Assembly: GCF_000220395.1 (NCBI RefSeq)
Contig: NW_004087729.1
Location: 1 to 64,000 of the forward strand
Source of the DNA: Ichthyophthirius multifiliis
Lineage: Eukaryota > Ciliophora > Oligohymenophorea > Hymenostomatida
Reading direction: 5' to 3'
Length of the DNA: 64,000 bases
The notes under the pieces were generated by a model, which saw nothing but the letters and a program-made list of their open reading frames with translations, was not told where the DNA came from and did not search any database. Positions 17,276 through 31,573 of the stretch are shown here, in pieces; the first letter of the stretch is position 1; each line of letters opens with the position of its first letter. A program made the translations under genes and the position numbers.

Positions 17276-18270
17276 TCATTAGTCTGGGTCTTCAGCATCA
17301 TGTCCAGGCCATTTCATATTATCAGCATAACCTATTTAAATTAAATTAATTACAATTCTTTAAAAAGTACACATATTTATAATACTTTTTTTTGAATGAT
17401 ATCTAAATTTAGGGTAATCAACTTCATATCCATAACCTTTAAAAAAATTAAAATTAAGATTATTAATTCTATTTATATATAAATAAAATTATCTTTTATA
17501 CCCATTTATTTGCAATATTGAATAGCATCTTCCAGAGTTCTAAAGTAATTATTTCTTTTAGAAAAAGTATCTCCGTTGTGAACCCATCCCATATTCGGGG
17601 TTTTATATTAAGCTTGTCTTTAAAATTACATACACCATTAATATCCTTCAGACAATTCAGGGGCTATATTTAATTTTTAGAAATAAAATTATTTATAAAA
17701 TATTATTTAATTTATTTTTTTAATAAAAAAATATATTTTATTACTATCATGCATATGATTAATATCGTGGACATATATTCTTGCTGTTCTACCTAATATA
17801 TCATTTCTTACTAATGTATGATTTTCATTATATTAGCAGCTTGAATCTAATGCGGGATCTTATATAAAATTTTATATTATTATGTTGTTTTTAATATTTA
17901 TTTTTTAAAGTTGTATGTTTTATTTTTCCTGTAATTATTTTAAAAACTAATTGAAAAATGATTGAGTTTTGAAAATAATTACAGTAAAAATAAAAAATCA
18001 ATTGGAGCATATAAAATTATACGTTATGAAAATCCAATTCTGCTGTTATCATCAAATGATTTAGGCATAACATTATTTCTTTATTATACTCCAACACTCA
18101 ATAATTTTTCATTTTCAGCTAAATTTTAAAAAATAATAAATGAATATATTCATAAATTAGAATAATAAATATATATATATATATATATTACATTATATAA
18201 GCTTTTAAGGAATTTTTCTTATTTCATTTAATTTTTAAACTTAATGATTAACAGTTCTGATAATTAACAT
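17276..18270 (-). CDS. NDUFS4: NADH dehydrogenase (complex I) 18-kDa subunit NDUFS4
   Basis: Six exons: 18270-18192, 18118-18023, 17858-17745, 17663-17502, 17436-17386 and 17331-17276. They sum to exactly 186 codons. The first 26 residues (Arg/Lys/Gln-rich, without acidic residues until residue 17) suit a mitochondrial presequence. The core has GRTARIYVHD, then TPNMGWVHNGDTFS and LEDAIQYCKQMGYGYEV, matching the ETC complex I conserved region (MGWASTADPLS and the GWxY motif in animals). It is an accessory matrix-arm subunit. The third intron from the C-terminus side (17859-18022) is unusually long, 164 nt, because it contains a near-perfect hairpin. It converges on the chromate-family gene. 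Confidence 0.9.
17918..17995. repeat. near-perfect inverted repeat (hairpin) in NDUFS4 intron
   Basis: Two arms of about 35 bases, from TTTTATTTTT to AAAAATAAAA, with an inner core of CTGTAATTATTTT and AAAATAATTACAG. They pair with only a few mismatches or bulges around a loop of under 10 bases. The element fills half of a 164-nt intron, whereas the other introns of this gene are 54-81 nt. Confidence 0.85.
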
Positions 18271-19440
18271 TTTAAAAATTATTTTTAGATTTTATTATTA
18301 TTAAAAAATTATTAAATATAATCTAAATAAAGTTAATACAAAAAATATAAAAAATATTGAAAATTAAAAAATTGTATATTAAATTATGAAATATATAATA
18401 ATATATATATATATATAAATTTAAATAAATATAAAATTTCAATGTTTATAAAAATATTATTAATTAAAATGTAATAATAATAATTTTATTTATATAAAAA
18501 ATTAAAATATATAAATATATTATTTAATAAAAAATTAATTTAATAATAATTTTTATAATAAAAATATTATTAATAATAATAATATAATAATAATAATAAT
18601 AATAATAATATTTTTAATAACAATATATATTTAAGTATTTTTTATTAAATAAAATTAATACAATATTATTATGTAATTTATTTAAATAATATTCTTATTT
18701 TAATATAATTTTATATTTTAATTAATATATTCTTTTAAAAGAATAATAATAATATTTATATAACTTTATTTTTTATTTTAGGCTTTCACATATTTTTACT
18801 AATATTTGATAATTATATTTTATTAAATATTAACTTTTATTATTTTTTAATTATTTAAATATATTAAACATTAATTAAATTTTATAGAAAAAGTAATTTA
18901 TATATTATATAACTAATTTATATACTTAATTTAAATATTATAATTTATATTTAAAATTTTTATTTCAATTTTATAAAAATTAGTGTAATAAATTGTATTA
19001 ATAATTAGAAAAAATTATTTATAGAAAATATTAAAAAGTAATTTTTCTCAGATTTTTAAAAGTAAATATAAAATAAATGTTAATAATAAACTTTTATAAA
19101 ATTAATATAATTATTTTATTTTTTGTTATAAAGGATTTATAATTTCGAACTATAAAATATAATTATATACTATACTTTATAAATTTATAACTATTTAACT
19201 TATAAAAAAAATCAATTTTAATTATTTTTAATAAAGCTTTATTTATATTTAGCTTTCATTTTGTATATATAATTTAATTATGTTAAAATTTAAAATATAC
19301 ATAATATATTAAAAAGATAAATATAAAAATATTAATAATTAATAATTAAAAAAATTGAAATTTTGAAAACATTAAAAAAACATATATTAAAATGTTTAAA
19401 AAAATATTTATATATATATATTTAATTTTATTTTTTCTTC
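18271..19440. other. intergenic, nothing recognised
   Basis: Very AT-rich DNA with AAT/TAATAA runs near 18540-18610. No coding-like frame on either strand. It should contain the NDUFS4 5' UTR and the 3' end of the giant gene. Confidence 0.6.
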
Positions 19441-22400
19441 TCAAATAATTAAACTGTATAATGACAGTATTGTCATAATTTAAATGATTAAAATTCTAGA
19501 ATAAGTTTCTTATTATTAATCTATTTTAAATTCATTTATTTCCTTTTATTTTATTTACTCTTAATGTCCTAATATTATAGTTTATGATTTTTATTCAAGA
19601 TTTCTTGTAGTCTCAGTATGAACAGGTTCAATTATAGCTTAAATTTAAACTTAAACATTTTAAATATTTTCCAGAATTTACATCCTGAAAATAGATTCTT
19701 AGCAATCTTCAACTCTAGTTTCTGTAGCTTCAGTATAATCCCAAGTAATTCCATTAGCAATTAGATAAGCTTTTTACATTTTGACGAAATTACTACAGTT
19801 ATTGTTCATAATAATCGATACTTTAAAATAAAGGTATTCACCAGCTTAGAAATTGAGTTTTTATATTTAATTAAGACAATTTTAATCTAAACAAATGTAA
19901 GAGTCAATATCTGATTCAGCCACCACATAACATCTATTTTTATTAAGTTACGAAGGTTAACAATTTTCATTTTGTAATATTGTATGATCTTATTAAGTAA
20001 CAAAAATGGATGACAAATCATTTTTAATATGTACTTTAAATGTTAATAACTATTCTTTCAACTATATCTAAAGACTATTATCAACATTTATTTTAGCAAC
20101 TAATTATAGTTCTGTGTAGGGAATTTAATATCTATACATTATATTTTAATATGAATCTTCTGGAATGACAATCAATTTTTAGAAAACACTTGGGGTATTC
20201 ATAATATATTATTAATCCAGAAAAGCTATTTATTCTGATTAATTTATATAATAGAAAGACACATCTAAAAGTTAAGCACATTAAGAGGAGATTTAGCCTC
20301 TATTAAGTAAATCAAAAGAAACATACATAGATATACGAGAAGAAGTTTATTCAACTAAACTATCTACTACTTTTACTTTCATTAGAGTGTTTTCTACATA
20401 ACTTTCCAATGTAAGTTTACATTCAGCAATGTTGAAAGAAAGTTAAGGCCTGCATATGTATGGTTCAAACGATTATAATTCGAAACCGTTTGTACAACTA
20501 CATGTTCTTTCATTAGAGTTGAAACTGCTATTTTCCTAACATGAACTACAGCCGTTATAATAGTCATTAATGCAAGTTTTACATGAAGGATGGCATGGAT
20601 AGCATTTAGAGAATCTTTAATAATATCCAGATACACAAAGACATTATTTAGTTTCTGGATTTAGTTTAGCATTAGGATAACAGATTGTACATTAATTAAT
20701 CTAAGGACCTCTACAAGAATAACATGTACTATGACATTAACCAACTATAATAGAGCCTTCAGTAATAGCATAATAACCAGGAGCGGGTTCACAATAATTA
20801 ATATTAAGAATAAAGTTCTATGGACATTCAATACATTGAATATTGCTAGGACCTGTACATCTCAAACAATTACTATAGCATTTAAGGCACACTTCTCCTT
20901 CCATGTAATATCTTTAATTGCATTTTACTTTACCACTAACAACAGATGCGTTTGGGTCTTTGCATTTTAATATGTCAGATTCTAGAGGACCACTACATGT
21001 TTATCCTAAATTATGGCAAGGGAGACAAATTTGATTTAAATCTTAAAAATCTATAGAAGGATAAAAACCTTAATTACAAACACAATAAGCGCTAGTTTTA
21101 TCTAATGGGTCGTATGACAAACTAGCATTTGGATAGCATTATTTGCAATTATTTTGTGATTAACCATTGCATTTTTTGCAACTAATATGACATTTTCTAC
21201 AATATCCTTAAAGACAATTATGAGCTTCCCAACCATCTTTGCATTAACAAGTACCTTCTGTAGATGTTTAACTATTGAGGGTAATTAAAGCTCCAATAGG
21301 GCAGTTAGTACATTAATTAGGATTAGGACCAGTACATTCTTAACATGATTCATCACATTTCAAACATCTGAAAGGATTACTAGGATCTCTATATGAGCCT
21401 GGTTAACAAATACACTGTGTATTATTATTAGTATCAACAAAAGCTAAATAATGACATTTAGTACAAACTTTTTAAGCATTACAAGAAATACATGAAGAAT
21501 GACAAATATTTATTTTCTAACAGAACCATTGTTCGGCATACTTGGAATCATCTTTATTTAAAGGATAGAGTATATTCCATTTATGTGTACTTGGACATAG
21601 ACATTCCCTAGGACCGGAATTTTTTCCTGGTGGGAATGTTGCACTAGGAGCAGGAGTTTAAATTGTACCATCGCCTATATTATCAAAAAGACAAGTGAGA
21701 CAATTGGAAGGCTAACCAGGGAAACATAAATAACATTTAGGATCACATTATTGGCATTATTTAGTTGCTGTGTTCCCAAAACGATTAGCTTTTAGAGTAA
21801 GTTTAGCTGAATATACCACATTATCTGGACATGAGCAAAAACCTGTAATTGAGCTAAGAGTAGCTCCTGGAGCACATTATAAGCATTTAGTACTGGTACA
21901 TGAATCACAATATGGAACAGTGCATGGTTTGCAATTACTACCTTACTAATAAAATCCTGTCTTACATACACAATTAGAAATATTATTGGAGTTGATACTT
22001 ACTGTCTTGTTTTAATCAGAGCATATTAAACAGTTGTTTGATTAATTTACACATGTATCACAATCACTATGACATTGTTAACATTTAACTTTATCAAGGG
22101 GTAAGTAGAAACCATCTCTACATACACATGTATTAGTATTTGATATTACAAAATCCGAATAACATGCAACACATTAATTAGCATTAGGGCCTAGACATTA
22201 TCTGCAGGACTAATCACAAGGTACACAAATAAATTAATTGCTCATATAGTACCCAGATATACATTAACATTAGTTATTTATTAATTAAGCATTTAGCCCA
22301 CATGTTCCTATACAATTAGTAGCTGAATCTTTACATTATAGACAAGGCTATTAACAAGGTAGGCATTCTTAAAGGTTATTTGAGTTTTAGAAGAATCCAG

Positions 22401-25400
22401 ATTTACATTAGCATTCTTATTAAGACGTTTAATTGCTTACAAGTTCGGCATTTGGATGACATTCAAGGCAACTATTTGGTGTTGCTGCATTACAAGAGAA
22501 ACAACTTGGACTACAAGGTCTACATGCTCTTCCATCTTAGAAAAATCCTTTTTTACATAAACATTTGTTGAGTGCAGGAGGCTTTTCAGCATTATCCTTG
22601 CATATATTGCATGTATCTTTAGAATTACATTTGCCACAATTAAGGTCACAAAGTGTACATCCTTTTAAACTTTCGTCATAATAGTATCCGTCTACGCATT
22701 CGCATTTTCCGAGTTTGTTCTAGGCATTTGCCTTGCAATCTAAACATTAAGAATCTGAATATCCAATACAGTTTTTGCATTTTTCATGACATTTTTCACA
22801 TTATTCTTTATCAATATTAAAGAAATAGCCTAAATTACAATCACAAGTATTATATTTGGTCAATGTAGCATTCACAATACATGAAGTACAATTATTAGGT
22901 TAACCACCATTACAAGAAGCACATGTAGAATCACATGAAGAACAATTATAATTTGAATCATAGAAAAATTTGGGTTTACATTCACATGTACCAAGAATAG
23001 TTTAAACTTGATTATTTTTTACATCTGTAGCTGGAGTTTAATTTTAATTAGGAATGAAAGTGAAATATATTGTTTTGCACTAAGTACATTCTTCAGGTTT
23101 AGATCCGACACAACTTTCACAGGAATTATCGCAATTTAAACATATTTTAGGATCAGAAGATTGATAAAATCGTGTTAGGCAAACACACTAACCACTTTTT
23201 ACGGCACTGTTAGTAAAACAAGAATCGCAATCATCATAATCTGGACCAGAGCATGTTTTACAATTAACATAGCAAGGAGAACATTTAAGTTCAGTTTAGT
23301 TCCAATAATAACCTTAATCGCATATACACAATTTAGTTTCTTTATCTATGGAAGCATTATTAAAACATAAATCACAAGAATCTCCGTCAGAACAAGTTTT
23401 GCATTAAGGTTAACATATTTGACAAATTCTAGGATAAGAAAAATCTCTATAAGTACCTACTTTACATTCGCATTTATTTGAAGTAAAATTTGAATCAGGA
23501 TAACAATCAGTACAAAATTCAGCTTTTTGTTCGCATGTCTCGCAAGTAAGATTACAAGGTAAACAAGATTTATATTAATTATTATAATAATATCCTTTTT
23601 TACATGAGCAAGTTCCACTTTCAGAATCTTTTTCAGCATTATCAATACAAGTAATACAAGCAGGTGATTCACTGCAAGAAGCGCAAAATTTATCACATTA
23701 AGAGCATTAGAAATGTGTGTCCATATAATAAGCAGGATTACATACACAATAACCATTAGTTAAAGTAGCATTATTTCTACATGTTACACATGAGTTTTCT
23801 AATCCACTGCTACATGTTTTACATGAACTACTACAAGGATCACATGTCGAAGTATTATTTTAAGTATTTCTATAAGTACCATCGATGCAAACACATTTTC
23901 CTAAATTTATACCAGAAGCATTATTAGGTACTAAATAAGAATCATCTCTGCATAAAGTACATTGAGTTTCTTCTGAAGAACCTATGCATTTTTCACATGT
24001 AATATGGCACTAAGCGTATGTTCCAGGATTATCGGGTTCTTCATAATTTTTTTGACCAGCTTCACAAGAAGAAACAGTTTAATTTTTTGACAAAACACCA
24101 CCTGTATTACAATCTGTACATCCTTCAGATGTTTCATTAATACATTCTTTACATCGAATATTACAAGGTTAGCAATCTAATTTAGATTTATCTAATGCAT
24201 TAAGATAAAATCCTAATTAACATTAGCAAATATTTTACTTAATAAAAATAATTTCATTATTCTATTCTAAAACTGTTTCTTAAGAATATTCAATCACATT
24301 AACTGTATTTTCATTTATCTATATTCTAATAAGTTTATCAGTTTATTCTATTATAGTATTTTTCTCTACTCTTATTTTAAATAAATACATAAATGCATTT
24401 TACTCACAATTTGAACATTAAGTAGGTAAAGGACCATAACATTCTTTACAAGTATAATCGCATTTTAAGCATACTAACCTTCCTTACACAATTTTAGGAA
24501 AAAAGCTTTTCGCACAAGCACATTATTTAAATCTTTGGAAAAATTAATGATCAGTATTTGGAGGACAAGAACTACATTAATTAGTTTCATTTATACAAGT
24601 TTAACATGATGGATCACAAGATAAGCATATAGATAAATTACAATTTGGATTATTTAAATTGCAATCATCTCTATATGTTCCAGAAGGACAATTACAGCTA
24701 AACATAGGTTCTAAAGAAGTAGAAGGAAGTTAATTAAGATGGCACAAAGTGCATTAATCGTATTCACCACCAATACATTCTTAGCATGAAGGATGACATT
24801 TAATACAATAGCCAAATTCATCCATGTAATATCCAGCTATACATTTGCATTCATTATTATGAGTAAGTATAGCAAATTCATTTTTACAGAAAATGCATTT
24901 ATCAGCTGAATCTTTGCATGTTTTGCATGAAACACTACATTATTTGCAATATATTAAATCAGAAGAATCTCTATAATAACCTTCATCACATATACACTCC
25001 CCATTAACTAACTTGGAGTGTATTCTACAATCTTTACAATCAAAATAACGTTCTTTAGTGCATCCTTTGCAAGTTTAGTGACAATCCATACAATCGAAGG
25101 GGTTGAATAAACTGTATTAATCAGATCCACATTCACATTTGTAATTACCATCAGTTGTAGGAATCAATTGAGCTTTAGAAATACATTAACTGCATTAATT
25201 TTTAGAATCACTATTACAATTTTTACATGTATCATGACATTATTCACACTAAGCTTTTTACACATCCCAGTAATATTTTTATTTACATTAACATGAAGAC
25301 ACATATGTATCAAGATTAGTTCTTTATGCGTTAGGTTTGCATTCAATACATTACGAGGCTAAATATCCTTAACATGAAGCACATTCAGGATGGCAAGGTT

Positions 25401-28400
25401 AGCAATCTGCGTTACTATCTGCATAATATCCGTCATTACAGAAGCAGATACCTTCATATTCTACAGCATTTTTTTTACATCTATTACATTCAATATTACT
25501 TTCTCCATCACAATCAGCGCAACTTTTATGACAAGTATTACATATACTCTAATCTCCGGAATCTTAATAAGTTCCTGGAGGACATTTACATGTGTGCAAC
25601 TTTTAATCTAAATTTGCGGGTTGAAAACATTCAGTGCATCGTCTCGCATTTAATTCGCAATTTTTGCAAGGCAACTCACATTTTAAACATTGCCCAGAAA
25701 TAGAATAATACCCTTCTTTACATTTACATACTTTACTTTCATCCAAAGGTAATGTATTATTAACACAAGAAGTACATACTGCGAAACTAGAACAAGTCAA
25801 ACAATTATTACTGCACTATAAGCATATAGATGAGGAAGAATCTTTATAATATCCATTATCACAAATACATTATTTTTAAACCAAAGTAGCGTTTTCACCG
25901 CATTAAGTACAAGAATTCGATGAATTTCCATTACATTCTTTACAATCAGAGCTACAATTAACACATGTGTATTCCTCAATATTTTAAATATCATGATAGT
26001 ATCCAGATATACATTTACAGTAAGTGTTTTAGCCATCAATAACTAATTCAGTATTACTTTCAGGTTTACATGAAATACAATCATTTGAATTAGGTCCTGT
26101 ACAAGAAAAACATGAAGGATGACATTTAACACATTGTTTTTTGCTATCTAAATAAAAGAAGTTTTTACATATGCAAGTTCCATCAGCTTATAATATCATA
26201 TTTTTTTTATCAGCACAGGTTATGCAAATATCTTTAGAACTACATTCGCCACATATAGAATCACACTATACACAAACATTTTGCCCACAATTTTTTGCAC
26301 TACAACCTGTATTTAGGATTGAATAATGATTAGAATCACATACACATTAATTATCTACAACAGAAGCACTTTAATAGCAGGTTAAACAACCATTTTCGTT
26401 ACATGTTTTGCAGTTTGCTCCACATTTTTGGCAGGATTTGGTATCATAATTATAGAAAAAGCCATTATTACATTCACATTATTTCTTAGAATTCAAATAA
26501 GCATTATCCTTACAGGACAAACATTTATTATTTTCACCTCCAGAACATTCAAAGCAATCAATATGACATTAAATACATATAATATTTTATGATACTTCAA
26601 TACTGGTAGCTGTCTCTTAGTAAAATCCAGGTTTACAGATACATTATTTTTATTAATTAAGGAATGCATCATCAACACATTTAGTACAATTATTCTAACT
26701 TCCTTCACATTCTTTACAGTTTTTACTACATGCAATACATTTTAATGTATTTCTATCACTTCCATTTTCAAAAAAGCCTGGATTACAGTAGCATTTATTA
26801 TTTAAAGCAAAAACTTTGGCATTCTCCACACATCCAGTGCAATAATTAGCAGATCCTAGACAAGAATAGCAATTTCCATAACAGGGTAAACAATCAATGA
26901 AGTTGTATGGGTGTAAATAATATTTTTCTTTACATTAACATTAATTATTATCGTTTAAAAACGCATTACCACTTTAACAATCTTAACAATTATATGCAGA
27001 TGGTCCATTACATCTTTTACATGTTTAATTACATTCTACACATCTATTTAATATTTTATCGAAATAATACCCTTCAATACACTCACATTATTTTAAATTT
27101 GTAAGTTTCATAAATCTACCACAAGAATCACATGCATTATCGCTATCTTTACAAGTCTTGCAATTATCATTACATTTGTTTAAAACACAAGCAGATGATG
27201 ATTTTTAATAAAATCCTGGAAGGGGATCACATTTAGTAGTTAAAGGATTGAACTAACGTCCAAATGAACATGTTAGACAGTTTTCTTCACCAATTCCATC
27301 ACAAGTTACGCACGAACAGTGACATTTCACACAAAGGTAAGGATTTTTAGCATCACGGGAGTATCCAGAGGCACATTGACATTCGTCAAAATTGTAATTT
27401 GATATTAATTATTCGATTTATTAGTTAGAAGAAGAACATTTTAAACATTATACTTTAGGTATCATAATAATATTATCATTGGCATCTTTAAAATCTTAGC
27501 CATTTTCATCTAATCTTTTAATTTTTATAACCTAACAACTTGTACAATAATTAGGACATCTAATGCACGTAGTTATTGGAAAATCTAAACTATAAAAACC
27601 AGGTTAACAAACACATGTACCTAAAGTACTGTTTCTTACAGCATTTTCACGGCATTTAATACATTTTTATAGATCGTCACACTCCAAACAATTTGGAGGA
27701 CAAGCTCCACAAGCAATTGATCCACAAGCAACTTTATAAAAAGTGCCAGGAGGGCACTCACATCTAAGAGTAACAGGATTTACAACAGCAAGTTTATCTG
27801 TACAAGTAGTACAGGCATTTTAATTACAATCTTAACAATTTCCACAATTAATACTACATGCTAAGCATTTCTTTTTATTAGTAAAGTCAAGGGAAAAATT
27901 AGGTTTGCATTTACATGTTTTTTTCACTGGATCAAGGATAAATAAATTTTAAAAACATTTAGTACATTCATTCTCAGAAGGTCCACTACATGAAGCGCAA
28001 GTTTCATGACAAGACTAACAAAAACCTTATAAATCAAGGTAAGTTTAAGGAGGACATTCACAACCATAAGGCGTAAGAATTTAATTATTATTACAAGAAG
28101 TGCAAATATCTAAACTACTACATGTTTTACATCTAGGACTACAATCTGAGCATTTAGCCTTACAACTAGGGCATTAAAATGGTGAGGCAATAGGATATCT
28201 AGGATATATGGTAACCTTACAGTTTAAACAATAAATAGGGCAACCTAAACAAAATTCATAATAGTTTGTTTAACTTACTTTATCATAAAACTTTTATATA
28301 CAAGTTAAATAATCTGTTCCTACGGGATCATCCATACATTTAAGTTTTGCTGCCCTTTCATCTGTTTCTGCTTTTTTTCTTAAAGTTGGGTCTTTTATAC

Positions 28401-31400
28401 TTTCAAATGATTAATATACTTTATCACACTCAAAACATTTAGCATCACAGTTGATACAAACACCAGTACAATTTCTACATTCCGATTATAAAGTAGGGCT
28501 ATTATCAAAATATTTTCCATCCATACAAGAACATTAGCGATTAGTATTTATTACAAAACCTCTTGAATAATCGCATGATGTACATTCACCACAGTCACAA
28601 TTCGAGCAAGTTTTACAGTCTCCATAGCATTTTTAACATAATAATTATGAGCCATCATTATTTAATTCAAAATATCCATCTATACATTTACAAGTCTATA
28701 TTTTATTAACTCTATCAATATAAAATACTTGAAAATTATTTTTATCACAACTTAAGCATTTTGCTATATCATTATAAACACAGCTTGCACAATTTTTATG
28801 ACATTTTATACAGATTAAAGTAATTGGATCAAGAGAATATCCTTTTTTACATACGCAATCCTTATAATTAATTTGTTAAGTTTTAGTTTCACCATTTACT
28901 GTAGTAGTTACTTATTTTACAGCATCAACTAAAACTTTATTTTAAGAACATCCTATATAATCATAATCTCTGCCTTTACATATGCTTTCAGTATCTGTAC
29001 AAGGATTACAATTAAAAGGATCTAAATCAGTTGCGAAATATCCTTATTTACATACACATAATGAATTAACAATTTCTGCATTTTTTTTGCATTTAATACA
29101 TTAATCAATAGAACTACCTCTGCAAGTTGCACAACTTTCATGACAAACATCACATACAAGAGGAATCGATTACAATTAATAGAACCCATCTTTACACATA
29201 CATTTATAACCATTCAAACTTTTTTATAAAACTTATTTATATGAATCACATTCAGTACAATTTTCATCTGAAGATCCATTACAATCAAAACAACTCTAAT
29301 GACATTTTTTAGCTTTTTTTTTATCATCAAGATCTTCGTAATATCCTTTTTTAATGCTACATTATCCCTTAATAGTTATATTATCTTCACTAATAATTGT
29401 AATTATATCACCTACTTTGAAGTCATATTCATCATAACACGAAAGACATTGATTTTAAAGTTAAGAAGTGCAAGTTCTACAAGTAGAGTGACATTAAAGA
29501 CACTAATTATCATTTGTGGAACTTAAAAATTAACCAAGTTAGCATGTACATCTTCCACTTGCGCTTTTAGTAAGTGTTCCTTTACATTATTTACACATGG
29601 CATCTCCAGGTCCATCACACCCATCACATGATTTATCACACTCTACACATTTTCCATTAGTTCCAATGCTTCCATCAAAGTAATATCCGAAATTGCATTC
29701 GCAGATTCCTTAACTGGTTCTAAATGCATTATCATCCATACATAAAATACAAGAATTGGGTGCATTATCAGTACATTCTTTACATTATTTATCACATTTC
29801 AAGCATTGTTTTTACATCTCATCAAAGAAAAATCCTAAGTCACATTTACATTAGAAAAAATCTCCATTTTTATTAATTTTAATAGCATTATCAAAACACT
29901 GAGTACATTTATCTTATTACCAATCATCGCATGCTTTACATTAAGAGTCACAAATAATGCACTCGAATTTACCAGGTTCTTTTCCTGCAAAGTAATACTA
30001 ATCACATTCGCAAGTATAAGTTTTCAAATCTAAATGACTCTTACTCACACATGAAGTGCAATTATTCATGTTTGGTCCGCTGCAAGACAAACAGGTATAA
30101 TGGCATTTCTTACATTATTATTCTTAAGCATCTAAATAATACCCATCCAAACACTTACATTCTTATTGACAAAGCCATGAAACACTATTATCACAAGAAG
30201 TACAAAAATTAGCATTACCTTAACATGTTTTACAAATATTGTTGCAACGTAAGCATTAACTAAGATTTTCAGGATTTTAAAAAAAACCATCTTTGCATTT
30301 GCATTTTCCGTTTGAAAATTTGGCATGCTCATCTAAACAATTTAGACACATTCCATAATTCAAACAAGTTGCACAGGCAGGAGGACAAGCATCACACCTT
30401 AAAGGATTGCTCGATCTTTAATAGAATCCATGTTTGCATACACATTGATTATTATTCAATATAGCATTGTAAGGGCATACAGTGCATTTCAAAGGATTTT
30501 ATTTATCACAATCGGCACAACTTTAATGACATTTTACACATCTGAAAAGAGTAGAATCTAATGCTTGAGAAAATCCATCTACACACTAGCAATAGCTATT
30601 TGAACCATCAGTTATCAATTTAGCTTAATTATAACATGAAAGACATTAATTTTATGAATCTCCTGAGCAAGTCTTACAACTATTATGGCATTAAACACAT
30701 TATCCTAATTAATTTCTTCTAAATCCTAAATTACAAATACATCTATTGAAAAGTAAAAATTAATTCTAGTCAGTTTAACAGCTTAAGCATTAATTAGGGT
30801 TTTTATCAAAGCAAGTATTACAACTATTATGACATTCCGAACATTTCAAAGGACTAATCTAAGTAGGATAATATTTATTCTAACATTCACACTATTCAAA
30901 AACGTTCAAAACAGAATTACTAGGACATTAACTACATACGAAGGGGTCATCCTTACATTCAGCACAACTATAATGACAAGGTTTTACAAAAATCTTTATA
31001 TCACGAACTCCCCAATATTAAACACAATTATCACCTTCTAAAGTATCTTCAAATCTCAATTTCATATTATCCTTATAATGAGCTTATTCATGGTTAAAAA
31101 GTAATACATCATTATGTCCTTCATTATCCATCTAACATCTTTTAGAAGGTCCTGTATAGTCAAAGCCATCATTAGAATTCATTATAAGATTTTCATCTAA
31201 ATATAATTTTAACCACTATGGATTTTAAATTGTTTTTCCGCCTTTTAATTATTTTATTTTTATATATATTATTTTATTAATTACCTTTAAAGTAAATTGT
31301 AAAAGTTATTTTTATTTCAGAATGTGGAGGAAGACTAGTATAAGTTTTCTCAGTACTTACTCCTTCTCCAAAACTACAAGCTCCTCCCATAAATTTCAAA

Positions 31401-31573
31401 TTAATATTAGCACATTAGTTTACCGCAGATTATGACCATGTTGATGTTTCGGAATCATCAAATTAAGCACTTGTCATCTCTGAATATGCCATTAGCCAAT
31501 TACATAATGATTCTTTAATGATTATTCCAAATAATATATAACTTTATAATAAAAGTTTTTGTAATTATGTCAT
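19441..31573 (-). CDS. giant cysteine-rich surface protein with furin-like repeats
   Basis: Two exons (31573-31285, 31241-19441) around a 43-nt intron give exactly 4,030 codons, 4,029 residues, with one uninterrupted frame. The N-terminus is hydrophobic (QKLLLQSYILFGIIIKESLC) and looks like a signal peptide. It is followed by about 200 residues of a beta-rich, lectin-like region containing GGACSFG and a Trp-Gly pair. Then come several dozen repeats of about 40-50 residues with paired CxxC and CxxxC spacing and CxxGYY-type turns, as in furin-like or GFR cysteine-rich repeats. The last 330 residues have few cysteines. The protein ends in a hydrophobic tail after RILIIQIM, which could be a GPI or membrane anchor. 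Large families of such proteins exist in ciliates. The ligand is unknown; cell-surface adhesion or coat function is inferred. Confidence 0.9.

Noticed and set aside
20394-30332. Many short frames on both strands inside 19.4-31.6 kb
   Set aside because: They are pieces or out-of-frame shadows of the single giant Cys-rich gene. The correct minus frame runs through the whole interval once TAA/TAG are read as Gln.
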